From NCBI RefSeq assembly GCF_030813435.1, contig NZ_JAUSUG010000007.1, forward strand, positions 124,001 through 188,000: 64,000 bases of DNA, given 5' to 3'. Position 1 is the first letter of the stretch; every line of letters begins with the position of its first letter. This DNA is from Evansella vedderi. GTDB lineage: Bacteria > Bacillota > Bacilli > Bacillales > Salisediminibacteriaceae. A program made the position numbers and the translations under genes. Under the pieces are notes generated by a model, which saw only the letters and a list, made by a program, of their open reading frames with translations, had not been told where the DNA came from and did no database searches. This document shows positions 61,995 through 64,000 of the stretch, piece after piece.

Positions 61995-63485
61995 ATGAGT
62001 TTAGAACCACCAGATAAAGTAACTCCAATTTCAAAGCATTTATTGGATAATGAGAAGCTTATCAAAGAGCGATTAGGGTTTGGAGTTTCTTTTGATGTGG
62101 GTGTTCGCAAGCTATCGATTCTTGGTAAAGAAGTTCATCTTTATTTTGTAAATGGTTTATGTGATACACAATTTATTATTGAATTATTAAAGCAGTTAAT
62201 GTTTCTAGATGCTAGAGGACGGATTGTACATTCCTCAAAAATAAAAGAGGCAATAAATAACCATTTAGTTCATGTTATTGTGGATGAGACCTCTTCACTT
62301 GATATGTCAATCAAACAAGTTCTTTCGGGATATATATTCCTACTGCTTGAAGGTGTCGATGAGGCAATCATTGTCGATATGAGAAAATTCCCGGATCGCG
62401 ATCCAGGTGAATCGGACTTAGAGAAAGTAGTCCGTGGTTCCCGTGATGGATTCACTGAAAATATCATTTTAAATACGGCACTTACACGACGCAGAATTCG
62501 TGATGAAAGACTTCGTAATGAGTTGATGCAGGTTGGCAGCCGTTCCAAAACAGATATTAGCATCTCCTATATTGATGGAATTGTTGATCCTAATTTAGTA
62601 AAAATCTTGAAAAAAGAGCTTGCTGCCATTGACATTGATGGGCTCACAATGACAGATAAAGTAGTGGAGGAGTATCTTGTTAAACAAGGTCTCAATCCAT
62701 TTCCTCTAACAAGATATACTGAAAGGCCAGACATTGCCGCTACTCATTTATTAGAAGGGCATGTGGTTATTTTTGTTGATACGTCACCAAGTGTAATCAT
62801 TGCTCCAACGACAATATTTTATCATGTACAGCATGCAGAAGAATATCGGCAAGCACCTTTTGTTGGTTCTTTTTTAAGATGGGTCCGTTTTGCAGGTATC
62901 TTTTTCTCCCTTTTTATTGTTCCATTTTGGTTACTCATGGTCATTCAGCCGAGTCTATTGCCCGGTGCTTTAGAATTTATTGGTCCAAGTGAAATTACTA
63001 ACATTCCTGTAGTTGTACAAATTCTCATTGCTGAATTAGGGATAGATTTGCTAAGATTAGCTGCTGTTCACACACCTGGTCCACTCGCCACAGCACTTGG
63101 TTTAGTTGCAGCTCTGTTAATAGGAGATATTGCTATTCAAGTTGGATTATTTACAGCTGAAGTGGTTTTGTATGTTGCCCTTAGTGCAATAGGTATGTTC
63201 GCAACCCCAAGCTACGAATTGGCCATAGCCCTGCGCACTGTTAAAATATTGTTGATACTTATTGTTGCTATTTTTAAGGCACCTGGATTTATTATTGGTA
63301 CGACCGCTTTTCTTTTGTTTTTAACAACATTAAAGGTCTTTGCAAAACCTTACTTGTGGCCTTTCCTGCCATTTGACCCTAAAGCCTTGTGGCATATTCT
63401 TATTAGGGCTGCTACACCATCTATGAAAACGAGACCAAGTATAGTCAATCCGAAAAATACAACAAAACAATCTAACAGTAACTAA
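61995..63485 (+). CDS. spoVAF: Stage V sporulation protein AF (GerA-family)
   Basis: The ATG at 61995 (MSLEPPDKVTPISKHLLDNE) follows GGAAGG. 496 residues. LGFGVSFDVGVRKLSILGKE and LYFVNGLCDTQFIIELLKQL are the SpoVAF-type N-terminus. DFSERPD-like RYTERPDIAATHLLEGHVVI is the GerA-family hinge, followed by four to five membrane helices and the WPFLPFDP end. GerA-type proteins form germination complexes in the spore inner membrane, and SpoVAF belongs to the spoVA operon. Here no other spoVA gene follows. It is solitary, or a paralogue. Confidence 0.9.
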   Translation: MSLEPPDKVTPISKHLLDNEKLIKERLGFGVSFDVGVRKLSILGKEVHLYFVNGLCDTQFIIELLKQLMFLDARGRIVHSSKIKEAINNHLVHVIVDETSSLDMSIKQVLSGYIFLLLEGVDEAIIVDMRKFPDRDPGESDLEKVVRGSRDGFTENIILNTALTRRRIRDERLRNELMQVGSRSKTDISISYIDGIVDPNLVKILKKELAAIDIDGLTMTDKVVEEYLVKQGLNPFPLTRYTERPDIAATHLLEGHVVIFVDTSPSVIIAPTTIFYHVQHAEEYRQAPFVGSFLRWVRFAGIFFSLFIVPFWLLMVIQPSLLPGALEFIGPSEITNIPVVVQILIAELGIDLLRLAAVHTPGPLATALGLVAALLIGDIAIQVGLFTAEVVLYVALSAIGMFATPSYELAIALRTVKILLILIVAIFKAPGFIIGTTAFLLFLTTLKVFAKPYLWPFLPFDPKALWHILIRAATPSMKTRPSIVNPKNTTKQSNSN

Positions 63486-63506
63486 AGGGGAAAGAGATTA
63501 TTTTGT

Positions 63507-63539
63507 ATACGGAGAGTGTATTTTTTACACTCTCCGTAT
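63507..63539. terminator. Perfect 14-bp hairpin
   Basis: ATACGGAGAGTGTA, five T, TACACTCTCCGTAT, between convergent spoVAF and the lipoprotein gene. Confidence 0.75.
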
Positions 63540-63586
63540 CATGTTAAAGGGATATCTATTTTATGATATAGCCCAAATTTGTAAGA

Positions 63587-63817
63587 TTAAAAGCCTTCCT
63601 CTTCGTCATCTTCTTCATCAAAATCAAAGCCATCTTCGTCTTCTTCGACTTCAACAGCATCGTCTTGATCCTCATCTTCGAAACCATCGTTGTCTAAATC
63701 CCCATCTTCTTCTATTCCTGGCTCGTTGATTGGGTCCTCCTCAACGTCTCCACACGCCGTTAGCATTCCTACTGCAAATACACTAGATAGTACCGACAAA
63801 AATAGTTTCTTCTTCAT
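63587..63817 (-). CDS. Very acidic lipoprotein (76 aa)
   Basis: AAGGAGGAAATTTATT leads into ATG at 63817. Signal MKKKLFLSVLSSVFAVGM with lipobox LTAC. Nearly all of the mature part is Asp/Glu with a few Gly, Phe, Asn (EEDGDLDNDGFEDEDQDD). It is expected to be anchored to the outer face of the membrane, or of the forespore membrane. Acidity of this kind is common in surface proteins of alkaliphiles. No family known. Confidence 0.7.
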   Translation of the reverse strand: MKKKLFLSVLSSVFAVGMLTACGDVEEDPINEPGIEEDGDLDNDGFEDEDQDDAVEVEEDEDGFDFDEEDDEEEGF

Positions 63818-64000
63818 AATAAATTTCCTCCTTGAAATAACATAGATTTGTATGTGAAAAATACTCACAAGAAAAACAATATGGTAGTTTCAATAAAAAT
63901 ATTCCATTTTTATCCATAATGTTTTTCTTCACACATCAAATTCGGGGGCATTTTTTTATTTAAGGGGGGGATGTTTAAAGTTTAAATATTCAGAAAATTA

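Overview
The window looks like chromosomal DNA of a low-GC, endospore-forming, probably alkaliphilic or saprophytic Bacillaceae. The evidence is Shine-Dalgarno sites of the AGGAGG type before nearly every gene, frequent TTG and GTG starts, and sporulation or germination genes throughout (yunB, spoVAF, CotF-like coat protein, two YjcZ mini-proteins, a GerP-like protein, KinB-like kinase). There is also a CcpA/cre-type carbon regulon. Species cannot be named from the sequence alone. No CRISPR array, prophage or intact insertion sequence was seen.

Layout: 1-7 kb holds the end of a coiled-coil membrane protein, small zinc-ribbon proteins, an intracellular-looking subtilase, a two-gene ABC exporter and yidD. 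7-11 kb holds two YjcZ genes, an HPr kinase paralogue with altered active-site residues, and an alpha/beta hydrolase with a phosphodiesterase. 11-20 kb holds yunB, a large secreted pectate lyase split by one in-frame stop, maltose acetyltransferase, spore-type proteins, a methyltransferase and tRNA-Asn. 20-28 kb holds an NAD kinase, a carbohydrate acetylesterase and a 1761-residue secreted multidomain subtilase. 28-41 kb holds an unknown membrane/coiled-coil protein, an intracellular GH43 arabinanase, a run of tiny charged genes, a KinB-like kinase, an S9 peptidase and a class A PBP with a Lys/Gly/Glu tail. 42-45 kb holds a GH105 hydrolase and a GH10 xylanase. 45-50 kb is a ba3-type heme-copper oxidase locus. 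50-64 kb holds a patatin, a lipoprotein GH43 arabinanase, an aminotransferase, murA, spoVAF, several decayed genes and an unexplained 21-bp repeat array.

Functional themes: (1) Pectin, arabinan and xylan use. Secreted or surface enzymes (pectate lyase, GH43 lipoprotein, large protease) cut polymers outside. Cytoplasmic GH43, GH10, GH105 and esterase enzymes, all without signal peptides, finish imported oligomers. Three promoters carry cre or cre-like sites, pointing to CcpA repression. (2) A heme-copper oxidase locus (subunits IIa, II and I, Sco, a membrane protein, and separately ctaB). Subunit I has Asn237 where the ba3 oxidase of Thermus has the cross-linked Tyr237, while the metal ligands and most K-channel residues are kept. 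This raises the possibility that it is a CuA-type nitric oxide reductase rather than an O2 reductase. (3) Decay: one pectate lyase nonsense codon, a bPH2 protein with an in-frame TAG, a K+ channel with three frameshifts, and a 5'-deleted TVP38 gene.

Many start codons were moved to match a Shine-Dalgarno site. Alignments to family members were made from memory and by eye, not computed.
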